In this document: piece after piece, positions 21,818 to 28,588 of the stretch
How positions within the stretch are numbered: the first letter of the stretch is position 1
How the letters are laid out: each line of letters opens with the position of its first letter
NCBI RefSeq assembly: GCF_014858725.1
Contig: NZ_AQGV01000011.1
Coordinates: 282,582-346,581, forward strand
Origin: Pseudoalteromonas aurantia 208
GTDB taxonomy: Bacteria > Pseudomonadota > Gammaproteobacteria > Enterobacterales > Alteromonadaceae
Direction of reading: 5' to 3'
Length of the DNA: 64,000 bases
Notes under the pieces: generated by a model
Seen by the model: only the letters and a program-made list of their open reading frames with translations
The model's database searches: none
Told to the model about the DNA's origin: nothing
Program-made: the position numbers and the translations under genes

Positions 21818-22315
21818 ATGGGCTATTTAGTAACGCTTCCAACGTACGAGTTTGCAGTTAGATTAGCAAGTTATTCTTGGGGGGAATTGTTATCAGCAGT
21901 AGAGCGCCAGATTGTTTCTCGGCAATTTGTGATTGAACATGCCATGGCAGAATTAATTGTTATGGAAAAATATCCAGATGCATTACTTGAGTTGGCATCT
22001 TTGAATAAAGGTGATGATATTCATCCGTATATAGACGACCTCGTGGAAAATGAAGTGTCTGTCTCTGATGTGGATGAAAAAGTATTATTTTTAGTTCTTT
22101 CTTGGCTTTTTGAAACTAAAGAGCTCTATGATGAGCCATTAGCTATAGTTGAGGAAATTTATGCTGACTTTGATTATCCCGAGTGTATTAGTGGTTTTAT
22201 ACGTTATATGCCATCAGAAGAGCCAAGTTTAGGAACTGTAGAAGAGAATAAACTTAGGTTAATAGGTAAATGGGAAAGCTATATAGATGAGAAATATAGA
22301 GAGTACAATTCTTGA
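21818..22315 (+). CDS. Immunity protein for the expressed RHS tip (DUF2247-like)
   Basis: 165 aa, starting 11 bp after the giant RHS gene, the usual position for the cognate immunity gene of a polymorphic toxin. It has no signal peptide or membrane segment, so it should act in the cytoplasm by binding the toxin tip. It is helical and acidic; the segment YADFDYPE followed by GFIRYMP recalls the DUF2247 family from memory. Codon use is AT-rich compared with the RHS core, as for the tip it follows. A terminator follows at 22381. Confidence 0.75.
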   Translation: MGYLVTLPTYEFAVRLASYSWGELLSAVERQIVSRQFVIEHAMAELIVMEKYPDALLELASLNKGDDIHPYIDDLVENEVSVSDVDEKVLFLVLSWLFETKELYDEPLAIVEEIYADFDYPECISGFIRYMPSEEPSLGTVEENKLRLIGKWESYIDEKYREYNS

Positions 22316-22380
22316 TACTTTCTTATAAAGAGGTCGAGTCACTTACTTTACAGTATCTCCTCATAAATAGATAAAATAAC

Positions 22381-22410
22381 AAGGGCTATCTAAGGCCCTT
22401 TTTGTTTTTA
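22381..22410 (+). terminator. Terminator after immunity gene 1
   Basis: AAGGGC / GGCCCTT stem followed by TTTTTGTTTTT. The surrounding block (cctcctcataaatagat-like lead-in, hairpin, then palindromic repeat) recurs after immunity genes 4 and 6. Confidence 0.75.
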
Positions 22411-22434
22411 GCATTAAGCAGAGTAATAAAATGT

Positions 22435-22515
22435 GTCACTCTGAATTTATTTCAGAGCCTATTTTGAAATTTAGTATCAAGGTTAAGATGGACCCTGACC
22501 TGCGTCAGCGCGACG
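22435..22515 (+). repeat. Palindromic intergenic repeat, copy 1
   Basis: An element of about 80 bp beginning GTCACTCTGAATTTATTTC and ending GCGTCAGCGCGACG. It contains a 7-bp inverted repeat (CTCTGAA / TTCAGAG) around TTTAT and a second short one (CTGAC / GTCAG). Three other copies lie in the island (25417, 28362, 28509). It is not coding. Confidence 0.85.
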
Positions 22516-22574
22516 GATGTGTGAGAGTTGGTATTTAGGCGCAGCTCATGATTGGCGGTTAACCTCTGAAAGAA

Positions 22575-22688
22575 GCCGTAACAGGTTTATATGGTTATGC
22601 AGAAGATGTAGCATGGCAAATGTTGGTGGAAGGCAAATCGTGTGTAGCGCTGTTTATAAGGTAACAGAGCGCACTGGCATCAGGGCTT
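22575..22688 (+). pseudogene. RHS core C-terminal remnant before tip 2
   Basis: Resembles the giant gene from the [16 protein letters not shown] segment to the tip leader, but its upstream boundary sequence differs (gccgtaacaggtttatatg-type), a few bases are missing after the GK codons, and the linker is replaced by one reading to an in-frame TAA. Not expressible as an RHS core. Confidence 0.75.
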
Positions 22689-23078
22689 ATGAATGCCTTG
22701 CCAGCGGGTATGGTCGCGAAGTATCTTGGGAAGGTTGGGAAGAAGGTAGGCAGTGGCGCTGAAAATGTAAATGCGCAGTCTGCGCTTAGGGCGAAGCTTT
22801 CCGGACTGGAGAAGGCCCAACAAAATGCGGCTACGACGCGACAACTTCCTGATGGTCGCACACGTTATTATACCAAAGAGGTTCCTGCGAGAACTGAGGG
22901 GCCAACGCGTGGTGCTTCGTTTGTCACTGAACATAATCCTAAAACTGGTGGTGTGAGGCAGTGGATGGAAAGCTACAACCATTCTGGGCAAGTAAATAGG
23001 GTTCATCCGAAGTCAATTAATGGCCAGACGGTCAATTCTCAACATTATCCACCAACTGCGAGGGAGTTAGGGTTATGA
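22689..23078 (+). CDS. Displaced RHS toxin tip 2
   Basis: 129 aa beginning with the shared tip leader MNALPAGMVAKYLGKVGK and then a variable domain of about 110 residues. The C-terminal half holds RTRYYTKEVPAR, a GASFVTEHNP segment and a terminal block with NRVHPKSINGQ and HYPPTARELGL. His/Arg-rich motifs of this kind suggest a nuclease tip; from memory it is like a numbered polymorphic-toxin family (type 24), not verified. It overlaps its immunity gene by 4 bp (ATGA). The N-terminus lacks the RHS cage, so by itself it is probably a silent donor. Confidence 0.72.
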   Translation: MNALPAGMVAKYLGKVGKKVGSGAENVNAQSALRAKLSGLEKAQQNAATTRQLPDGRTRYYTKEVPARTEGPTRGASFVTEHNPKTGGVRQWMESYNHSGQVNRVHPKSINGQTVNSQHYPPTARELGL

Positions 23079-23305
23079 CGCTTTCAGCGAAAGAACTAAG
23101 TCGTGTATTAAAAGCAGAGCTTGATAAAGGCTACGACGTTGTAAGAGTAGCCCGCGTTGCATTCCAACTTTATCAAGATCATGGGGTTGAACTGACTCCT
23201 GATCTTGATGATAAGCTTCTTCAGTTGATGGCTATGGAGGAGGGGCCTGAATTTGAGTTTTCGGAGGATGAGTTAAGGACATTTGCGGAGGAGTTGGCGG
23301 GATAG
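23075..23305 (+). CDS. Probable immunity protein 2
   Basis: 76 aa, start overlapping the stop of tip 2 (ATGA), which implies translational coupling. Small, acidic and helical (start MTLSAKELSRVLKAELD), with no signal sequence. The position immediately after a toxin tip is the main evidence for immunity; I do not recognise the family. Confidence 0.65.
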   Translation: MTLSAKELSRVLKAELDKGYDVVRVARVAFQLYQDHGVELTPDLDDKLLQLMAMEEGPEFEFSEDELRTFAEELAG

Positions 23306-23330
23306 TTTTTTGATGTAGCGATGCAGTAAT

Positions 23331-23575
23331 GTGACAAACAGGGGGAGGAAATCCCTAAAAGATCAAGCGAGTGATTTAGTTTCAGTTAATGACTTGCCAG
23401 CAATCAGAACTTTTGAACGAGATGGGAAAGTTTTTTCTCTCGATAATCGTCGGTTAAAAGCTTTCCAAGAAGTTGGCGTACCAATACGGACGCAGATGAA
23501 ATAGCAAATGAAGCATTCAAATTTACGAGTAAGAATGAGGGGGCTTCTATTAGAATCCGTGGAGGCGGTTTGTAA
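23331..23575 (+). pseudogene. Frameshifted toxin tip 3
   Basis: One frame encodes a plausible domain (DLPAIRTFERDGKVFSLD, then NRRLKAFQEVGVPI) and stops at TAG 23502. A second frame, open across 23485-23575, continues with DEIANEAFKFTSKNEG and ends IRIRGGGL before TAA at 23573. A single-base indel near 23480-23495 therefore broke the gene. The LDNRRL motif resembles ParB-like/nuclease tips seen in RHS toxins (from memory). No tip leader precedes it, so its 5' part has also been lost. Confidence 0.7.
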
Positions 23576-23835
23576 TGAAATCAAAACTAGTAAATGAGCT
23601 TGATAATGTATTAACAAAGGAGGATTTTTCTAAGTTTATTATAAGTATGATCGCTGACTTTAAAGTTCATTCTGATGATTGGGAAAATCAAGACTTGCCA
23701 AGCTTTTTAGAGGCCGTATCTGGATGGGTTGAAGACATGGACGGTTTCTATGAGAATCAGGAAAAAGAGTTTCCCGGTGATATAAACTGGAAAATCTTTG
23801 CTGATATTTTTTATGCTGCAAGAATTTACGAATAA
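23575..23835 (+). CDS. Probable immunity protein 3 (orphaned)
   Basis: 86 aa. The start overlaps the stop of the broken tip 3 (TAATG), and a GGAGG ribosome binding site lies inside the toxin remnant. Trp/Asp-rich, with SFLEAVSGWVEDMDGFY and WKIFADIFYAARIYE blocks, recalling small DUF7660-type immunity proteins (from memory). It is intact although its toxin is frameshifted, so it may still protect against kin carrying the working tip. A terminator follows. Confidence 0.7.
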   Translation: MKSKLVNELDNVLTKEDFSKFIISMIADFKVHSDDWENQDLPSFLEAVSGWVEDMDGFYENQEKEFPGDINWKIFADIFYAARIYE

Positions 23836-23849
23836 TAAATAGTTGATAT

Positions 23850-23875
23850 AAAAGCCTGCACTAGCGGGCTTTTTA
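23850..23875 (+). terminator. Terminator after immunity gene 3
   Basis: Stem AAAGCCTGC / GCGGGCTTT with an ACTA loop and a short T run, 15 bp after the immunity stop. Confidence 0.75.
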
Positions 23876-24112
23876 ATGTGCCGCTTGCTGGATCACTGTA
23901 TCCAGCATTTCCATCTCAAACTGCTGCTTTGCTCTTGGTAATTGCCTCACCTGTTCGATCTGCTGTTGCAGCTTCGACGCAGGCCCGCGTTTATTACTTC
24001 TCTTAGCTGCTTCTTTGCCGTGCAGTAGCTCATCGACTGAATTGTGTAAGATCTCTGCTAGCGGCACCAGTGTTGATACCGCTATCCTTAGCCGCCGGTT
24101 GATGGGCGTCAT
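23873..24112 (-). pseudogene. Fragment of an XRE-family regulator
   Basis: The frame reads the end of a helix-turn-helix domain (RIAVSTLVPLAEILHNSVDELL) and a basic/Gln-rich C-terminal tail (KRGPASKLQQQIEQVRQLPR). The first third of the HTH domain is missing. The first few codons of the present frame come from fused RHS sequence (the complement of ggcgtcat). It overlaps the terminator of immunity gene 3 on the other strand. It is evidently a scar of a gene cut by rearrangement. Confidence 0.65.
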
Positions 24113-24486
24113 CAGAGGTTGTGCAAGCGCTCAGTTACGATGCCTTTGGGGTGGTACTCAGTGATAGTAACCCAGGGTTTCAGCCCTTTGGTTTTGCGGG
24201 AGGATTGTATGACCATGATACGCAGTTAGTGCGTTTTGGCGCGCGGGATTATGACGCCGCCACGGCCCGCTGGACAGCCAAAGACCCAGTGGGGTTTGCA
24301 GGAGGAGATACCAACCTGTATGCTTATGTTGGTAGCGATCCGGTCAACTTTATAGACCCAACAGGGCATGTTGCATGGCTTGTTTTACCCGCGGTAAAAA
24401 GCTTATATGGCTATGCAGAAGATGTAGCATGGCAAATGTTGGTAGAAGGCAAATCGTTTGGGTGTGTAGCGCTGTTCATAAGGTAA
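24105..24486 (+). pseudogene. RHS core fragment before tip 4
   Basis: Near-identical to 21030-21400 of the giant gene (core from the [11 protein letters not shown] region through DPTGH to FGC), starting abruptly next to the XRE fragment. The linker then reads to an in-frame TAA at 24484-24486 instead of continuing into the tip, so the tip ORF must restart at 24511. It has no signal peptide, no YD repeats and no ribosome binding site. Confidence 0.85.
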
Positions 24487-24510
24487 CAGAGCGCACTGGC
24501 ATCAGGGCTT

Positions 24511-24876
24511 ATGAATGCCTTGCCAGCGGGTATGGTCGCGAAGTATCTTGGGAAGACGACAAGTGCATTAGCAAATGCTTCAAAAGCAGCTTATAAAGCG
24601 GCTGATAATATAGCTGGATGGGTGCCAAAAAATAAGCACTTGTTAGACTCTACGGCTAAAAGGGCCAGAAAGTTTAATTCTAATAGTTTGAACGATGTTA
24701 GAAGTATAGTTCAAGAGGCATTAAGATCTCCAGATACTAAATTTATGCCGAATCCCGATGGTGGATTTCGAGTCGTAACTGATCTGGGTAGAAAGATTGG
24801 TTCTAAAGGTGAAACTTCAATACGAATTGCCGTAGGAGAAAATGGTAAAATATGGACAGCATTTCCTGTGAAATAA
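24511..24876 (+). CDS. Displaced RHS toxin tip 4
   Basis: 121 aa: leader MNALPAGMVAKYLGK, then an Ala-rich helix and a globular domain with GWVPKNKHL, FRVVTDLGRKIG and a terminal KIWTAFPV block. A Lys-His near the start together with a C-terminal TAFP strand recalls RNase-A-like/BECR-type CDI and RHS tips; this is an inference from pattern only. The immunity gene starts inside its 3' end (25-bp overlap). Confidence 0.7.
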   Translation: MNALPAGMVAKYLGKTTSALANASKAAYKAADNIAGWVPKNKHLLDSTAKRARKFNSNSLNDVRSIVQEALRSPDTKFMPNPDGGFRVVTDLGRKIGSKGETSIRIAVGENGKIWTAFPVK

Positions 24877-25280
24877 ACTTTAAAATAGTAACAAAACCGG
24901 AAGAACCATATACGGAGTTGGCGCTTTCTCAGGTTGATGGAAATTTAAATATACGGAATGCCGGTGTTTTAATTTTCAATGAAGACGACATTTGCTTAGC
25001 TGAATTTGCAGCAAAGTTGTCTGCTTGGCTCTGCGAAGGTTATCCCCGTGAATTATTTATATATGAGTCTATGGATTATGAAGAGCCTTATATTATTATG
25101 CTTGAGGCGTTTGACGGTGATGGCGCTTATTTGTCTTCCCCTTGGATGAATGATGGTATTAGTTCTCCTCTAGTAATTAGACTGGGTGATTTTATTATAG
25201 CTGCGAGATTATTCTTAAATAAATTTGAAGAAGAGTTATCAAACATAAGCTCAATTTATTGTTACAAAGTACGTGATTAA
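24852..25280 (+). CDS. Probable immunity protein 4
   Basis: 142 aa, acidic, no signal peptide. It starts with MDSISCEINFKIV within the last codons of tip 4, in another frame, implying coupled translation. Contains FIYESMDYEEPY and a C-terminal FIIAARLFLNKFEEEL helix. Family not recognised; the immunity role comes from position, size and charge. Confidence 0.65.
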   Translation: MDSISCEINFKIVTKPEEPYTELALSQVDGNLNIRNAGVLIFNEDDICLAEFAAKLSAWLCEGYPRELFIYESMDYEEPYIIMLEAFDGDGAYLSSPWMNDGISSPLVIRLGDFIIAARLFLNKFEEELSNISSIYCYKVRD

Positions 25281-25362
25281 ATTGACTAATGACTATAGTA
25301 ATAGAGCTAAAAAGGGTTGGGCACTTGTTCCATAACACCTCCTCATAAATAGATAAAATACC

Positions 25363-25393
25363 AAGGGCCATTCAAGGCCCTTTTTGTTTTTTA
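25363..25393 (+). terminator. Terminator after immunity gene 4
   Basis: AAGGGCC / GGCCCTT stem with an ATTCAA loop and TTTTTGTTTTTT. Same block as at 22381 and 28311. The rest of 25281-25362 shows no other feature. Confidence 0.85.
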
Positions 25394-25416
25394 GCATTAA
25401 ATAGAGTAATAAAATT

Positions 25417-25496
25417 GTCACTCTGAATTTATTTCAGAGTCTATTCTGAAATTGGTATCAAGGTTAAGATGGACCCTGACCTGCGTCAGCGCGACG
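25417..25496 (+). repeat. Palindromic intergenic repeat, copy 2
   Basis: About 80 bp, same order as copy 1: the CTCTGAA/TTCAGAG palindrome, an AAGGTTAAGATGGACC middle, then CCTGACCTGCGTCAGCGCG. The next roughly 150 bp are also shared with the stretch after copy 1. Confidence 0.85.
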
Positions 25497-25554
25497 GATG
25501 TGTGAGAGTTGGTATTTTTAGGCGCAGCTCATGATTGGCGGTAACCTCTGCAAG

Positions 25555-25685
25555 AAGCCGTAACAGGTTTATATGGCTATGCAGAAGATACTGCATGGCA
25601 AATGTTGGTGGAAGGCAAATCGTTTGGGTGTGTAGCGCTGTTCATAAGGTAACAGAGCGCACTGGCATCAGGGCTTGTTAATGCC
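25555..25685 (+). pseudogene. RHS core C-terminal remnant before tip 5
   Basis: Reads [20 protein letters not shown] in the RHS frame, then the same TAA-containing linker as the remnants at 22575 and 24470. EDTAW differs from EDVAW in the giant gene, and the upstream edge differs too, suggesting an origin in another RHS core end. Confidence 0.72.
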
Positions 25686-26051
25686 TTGCCAGCGGGTATG
25701 GTCGCGAAGTATCTTGGGAAGGTTGGGAAGAAGACAACCGTCGGCAGATGGATGTCACCAGATGAATTGGCAAAAATGCAAAAGACAGGAAAGGTTCAAG
25801 AAAGCTACACAGGAACTACCCATGTAGCGAATCCAGCTGATGCAGAGTCATTCATTAAACAGACGAAGGTTGGGAATGTTTATGCTGAGTTTGATGTTCC
25901 AACTAGTTCACTCAAACAAACAAGTCCAGGTTGGGCACAAATTGCAGGGCCGAATTCTGTAGCAGGTAGGTTAGCAGCCAAAAAAGGCCAGCCAATTCCA
26001 GAAATGCCAGCTGTTGAAAATATCGTCCACAAAGCAACAAAGTTTAGGTGA
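25686..26051 (+). CDS. Displaced RHS toxin tip 5, TreTu-like ADP-ribosyltransferase
   Basis: 121 aa if a TTG start is used; the ATG of the usual leader is replaced (GTTAAT), so the first ATG is at 25698. After KYLGKVGKK the domain reads GRWMSPDELAKMQKTGKVQ, then GTTHVANPADAESF, a YAEFDVPTSSL strand, GPNSVAGRLAAKKGQP and a terminal PAVENI block. These motifs match from memory the TreTu toxins, ART-fold effectors reported to modify elongation factor Tu. The lack of a clean start fits a silent recombination donor. Confidence 0.75.
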   Translation: MPAGMVAKYLGKVGKKTTVGRWMSPDELAKMQKTGKVQESYTGTTHVANPADAESFIKQTKVGNVYAEFDVPTSSLKQTSPGWAQIAGPNSVAGRLAAKKGQPIPEMPAVENIVHKATKFR

Positions 26052-26056
26052 TGATA

Positions 26057-26350
26057 ATGCTAAAAGAAGTAGTTAACTGGATTGAATCAAAGTCAAATGT
26101 ATTTACGATGCATGGTTGTGAAGTTGAAGTTTTGCATTCACCTGAAGAATCTGAAACACAGAGCATCACAGTGGATTTCGAATGCGAAAATTACTACTGT
26201 CGACTGATATTTTGGGATGCAGGATATGGTCATGTAGAAGTAGTTGACGTCAATACTGAAGAGACTGTTTTAGACCAAAGTTTCGATGTAGTTGAACACT
26301 TGCGTACTGAAAAGCCATTTCATGATTTTTTGATTAAAATGACTAGTTAA
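26057..26350 (+). CDS. Probable immunity protein 5 (TriTu-like)
   Basis: 97 aa from ATG 26057, chosen over overlapping GTG/ATG codons at 26048 and 26051 because AGGTGA sits at good spacing before it. It follows or overlaps the stop of tip 5. Contains WIESKSNVFTMHGCEVEVL and a CRLIFWDAGYGHVEVVD strand pair, recalling the TriTu immunity family paired with TreTu (from memory). No signal peptide. Confidence 0.7.
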   Translation: MLKEVVNWIESKSNVFTMHGCEVEVLHSPEESETQSITVDFECENYYCRLIFWDAGYGHVEVVDVNTEETVLDQSFDVVEHLRTEKPFHDFLIKMTS

Positions 26351-26400
26351 AGAGCGCACTGGCATCAGGGCATTATGAATGCCTTGCCAGCGGGTATGGG
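26351..26400 (+). repeat. Tip-leader fragment fused to RHS core (recombination scar)
   Basis: A copy of the 50-bp tip leader (agagcgcactggcatcaggg... to gggtatgg), with one extra base before the ATG, runs directly into YD-repeat sequence equivalent to position 20316. The junction shares the bases GGG, and a TATGG/GGGCT fusion replaces the KYLGK codons. Confidence 0.8.
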
Positions 26401-27557
26401 CTGTCACACGCGTTAACGTACAACCAATATGGTCAGGTAAGTGCGCAGCATTTTGAGCATGACGCAACCACCTTGTACTCAAGTGATTTACAGTTTGATA
26501 CCGTTGGCCGCGTGACGCATAAAGCACAGCAGGTACTTGGTGTTGATGAGGTTGTATTGTATGAGTACGATGACGTAGGGCGATTAGCACAAGTCACACT
26601 CGGTGAGGATGTTACCCGTTATGACTATGACAGCAATGGTAATCGTCTTTCTGTAGAACACGTTAGTGCAGCTGGGACGCAAAATCGAGCGGCGCGCTAT
26701 GATGCACAAGACCGGTTAATTGAATTCGCGGGCTGCCAATATAGCTACAGTGTTGATGGTGAGCTGGCCACTCGTGAATGTGGCACAACTACGCACAGTT
26801 ACACCTATACCGTGTTCGGCAACTTGCAAGGGGTGGAGGTGTCTGACAATGGCACGTTGGTAAAACAGATCACCTACCAAATAGATGCCGAACATCGCCG
26901 CGTAGGCAAGCACCTTAATGGCGAGTTTGTGGCAAGCTTTTTATATGCCGGAGGCTTGAACCCGATTGCGCAGCTCAATGACGCGGGCGAGGTGGTTGCC
27001 AGGTTTGTATACGGGTCTCAATCACATGTGCCTGATTACCTAGAACGTGATGGCAAGCAATACCGTATCATAACCGACCACATAGGCTCAGTGCGTTTGG
27101 TGGTTGATGTGGCGTCATCAGAGGTTATGCAAGCGCTCAGTTACGATGCCTTTGGGGTGCTACTCAGTGATAGTAACCCAGGGTTTCAGCCCTTTGGTTT
27201 TGCGGGGGGATTGTATGACCATGATACGCAGTTAGTGCGTTTTGGCGCGCGGGATTATGACGCCGCCACGGCCCGCTGGACAGCCAAAGACCCAGTGGGG
27301 TTTGCAGGAGGAGATACCAACCTGTATGCTTATGTTGGTAGCGATCCGGTCAACTTTATAGACCCAACAGGGCATGTTGCATGGCTTGTTTTACCCGCGG
27401 TAAAAAGCTTATATGGCTATGCAGAAGATGTAGCATGGCAAATGTTGGTGGAAGGCAAATCGTTTGGGTGTGTAGACCAGCAGAGCGCACTGGCATCAGG
27501 GCTTATGAATGCCTTGCCAGCGGGTATGGTCGCGAAGTATCTTGGGAAGGTTGGGAA
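26398..27557 (+). repeat. RHS core direct repeat, copy B
   Basis: A 1,160-bp gap-free counterpart of 20316-21475, same orientation, 6,082 bp downstream. It keeps the uninterrupted linker (GCVDQQSALASG) of the giant gene rather than the TAA-containing linker of the other displaced tips. Confidence 0.95.
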
Positions 27558-27873
27558 AAAAGGACTTAGGGAAGCTGATAATATTGCGAATGGTCCAAAA
27601 CTGTGGAAACAGTTGACTAATGACTCAGCTCGATCATCTTTTAATTCTAGTGGTAGCCTTACCGAAGGCGCTATTAAAAACTCTTCAAAGATAATTGATT
27701 CTTCACAGATTAATAATACAGCTATTCCTAAAGGTTTCAGTAAATATACGACTGAAACATTTCAATCTCCATCAGGTAATTTTCAAACTCATTTTTATAA
27801 AAATGATAAAACTGGAGAAGTGTTTTATGGCCGAGATTACAAGGTTATATTTAATTCAAAATCAGGAGGGTAG
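26473..27873 (+). CDS. Orphan RHS core with toxin tip 6
   Basis: 466 aa from a TTG; the frame is open back to 26347 but shows no ATG with a ribosome binding site and no signal peptide, so expression is doubtful. It contains the last YD repeats, the complete RHS core ([16 protein letters not shown] through DPTGH), the tip leader and a variable tip of about 100 residues: KKGLREADNIANGP, then IPKGFSKYTTETFQSPSGNF and a terminal GEVFYGRDYKVIFN. Tip function not recognised. It is followed at once by immunity gene 6. Best read as a truncated, silent or switchable RHS 3' end. Confidence 0.8.
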   Translation: MYSSDLQFDTVGRVTHKAQQVLGVDEVVLYEYDDVGRLAQVTLGEDVTRYDYDSNGNRLSVEHVSAAGTQNRAARYDAQDRLIEFAGCQYSYSVDGELATRECGTTTHSYTYTVFGNLQGVEVSDNGTLVKQITYQIDAEHRRVGKHLNGEFVASFLYAGGLNPIAQLNDAGEVVARFVYGSQSHVPDYLERDGKQYRIITDHIGSVRLVVDVASSEVMQALSYDAFGVLLSDSNPGFQPFGFAGGLYDHDTQLVRFGARDYDAATARWTAKDPVGFAGGDTNLYAYVGSDPVNFIDPTGHVAWLVLPAVKSLYGYAEDVAWQMLVEGKSFGCVDQQSALASGLMNALPAGMVAKYLGKVGKKGLREADNIANGPKLWKQLTNDSARSSFNSSGSLTEGAIKNSSKIIDSSQINNTAIPKGFSKYTTETFQSPSGNFQTHFYKNDKTGEVFYGRDYKVIFNSKSGG

Positions 27874-28245
27874 ATGATGAAAGTGAAATGTATAAAATTG
27901 CTAGACAATCTGACAAGGGAACCATTAGAAAGTAGTTCATGGCTTTCAGTCGGTAGGGAATATCAAGTATTATCTGTCCTTATTACAAATAGTTGTCCTG
28001 TTGAATATCGGCTAATTGCTAATGATGGACAAATACCTGCGATGTATAAAGCTGACCAGTTTGAAATGATTAGTAACGTGTTACCTTTAAACTGGGTTGT
28101 AAGTTATGATGCTGACTCTTATTTTGAATTAGCTCCAAAGTCTTGGATTACTCCCGGCTTTTGGGAAGCTTACTTTGATGGTGAACCAGAGGCTATACAG
28201 TTATTTAATACTGAGAAAAATATCATTTTTAAACAAAATACTTAG
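27874..28245 (+). CDS. Probable immunity protein 6
   Basis: 123 aa, ATG directly after the TAG of tip 6, with an AGGAGGG ribosome binding site overlapping the toxin end. Soluble and acidic; ends with LAPKSWITPGFWEAYFDG and a short tail. Family not recognised. Position and spacing match the other tip/immunity pairs. Confidence 0.7.
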   Translation: MMKVKCIKLLDNLTREPLESSSWLSVGREYQVLSVLITNSCPVEYRLIANDGQIPAMYKADQFEMISNVLPLNWVVSYDADSYFELAPKSWITPGFWEAYFDGEPEAIQLFNTEKNIIFKQNT

Positions 28246-28310
28246 GATTTAAGGCAAAAGAGGTCGAGTCACTTACTTCACAGTACCTCCTCATAAATAG
28301 ATAAAATACC

Positions 28311-28337
28311 AAGGGTCATTCAAGGCCCTTTTTTTTA
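28311..28337 (+). terminator. Terminator after immunity gene 6
   Basis: AAGGGTC / GGCCCTT stem with one wobble, then an uninterrupted T8 run. The preceding 50 bp match the block after immunity gene 1 almost exactly. Confidence 0.8.
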
Positions 28338-28361
28338 GGATTAAACAGAGTAATAAAATGT

Positions 28362-28441
28362 GTCACTCTGAATTTATTTCAGAGTCTATTTTGAAATTGG
28401 TATCAAGGTTAAGATGGACCCTGACCTGCGTCAGCGCGACG
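28362..28441 (+). repeat. Palindromic intergenic repeat, copy 3
   Basis: Same element of about 80 bp as copies 1 and 2. It is immediately followed by a decayed GCCC...GGCCCTTTTT hairpin (28450-28482) and then copy 4. Confidence 0.85.
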
Positions 28442-28508
28442 ACATTTTTAAAGCCCAGCATTTACAGGCCCTTTTTGTTTTTTAGGATTAAACAGAGTAA
28501 TAAAGCTT

Positions 28509-28588
28509 GTCACTCTGAATTTATTTCAGAGCCTATTTTGAAATTGGCATTAAGGTTCAGAGGGGCTCAGACCTGCGTCAGCGCGACG
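28509..28588 (+). repeat. Palindromic intergenic repeat, copy 4
   Basis: More divergent copy: the CTCTGAA/TTCAGAG palindrome and the CCTGCGTCAGCGCGACG end are kept, while the middle reads AGAGGGGCTCAG. It marks the right end of the RHS island. The rest of 28589-28706 holds a 9-bp inverted repeat (CACAGTTAA/TTAACTGTG, 28650-28687) and nothing else I can support. Confidence 0.8.

Noticed and set aside
21818..28245. CRISPR-like array or integron in the repeated region
   Set aside because: Repeats are long RHS cores and unequal intergenic elements, not short regular repeats; no integrase and no attC-type sites were seen.
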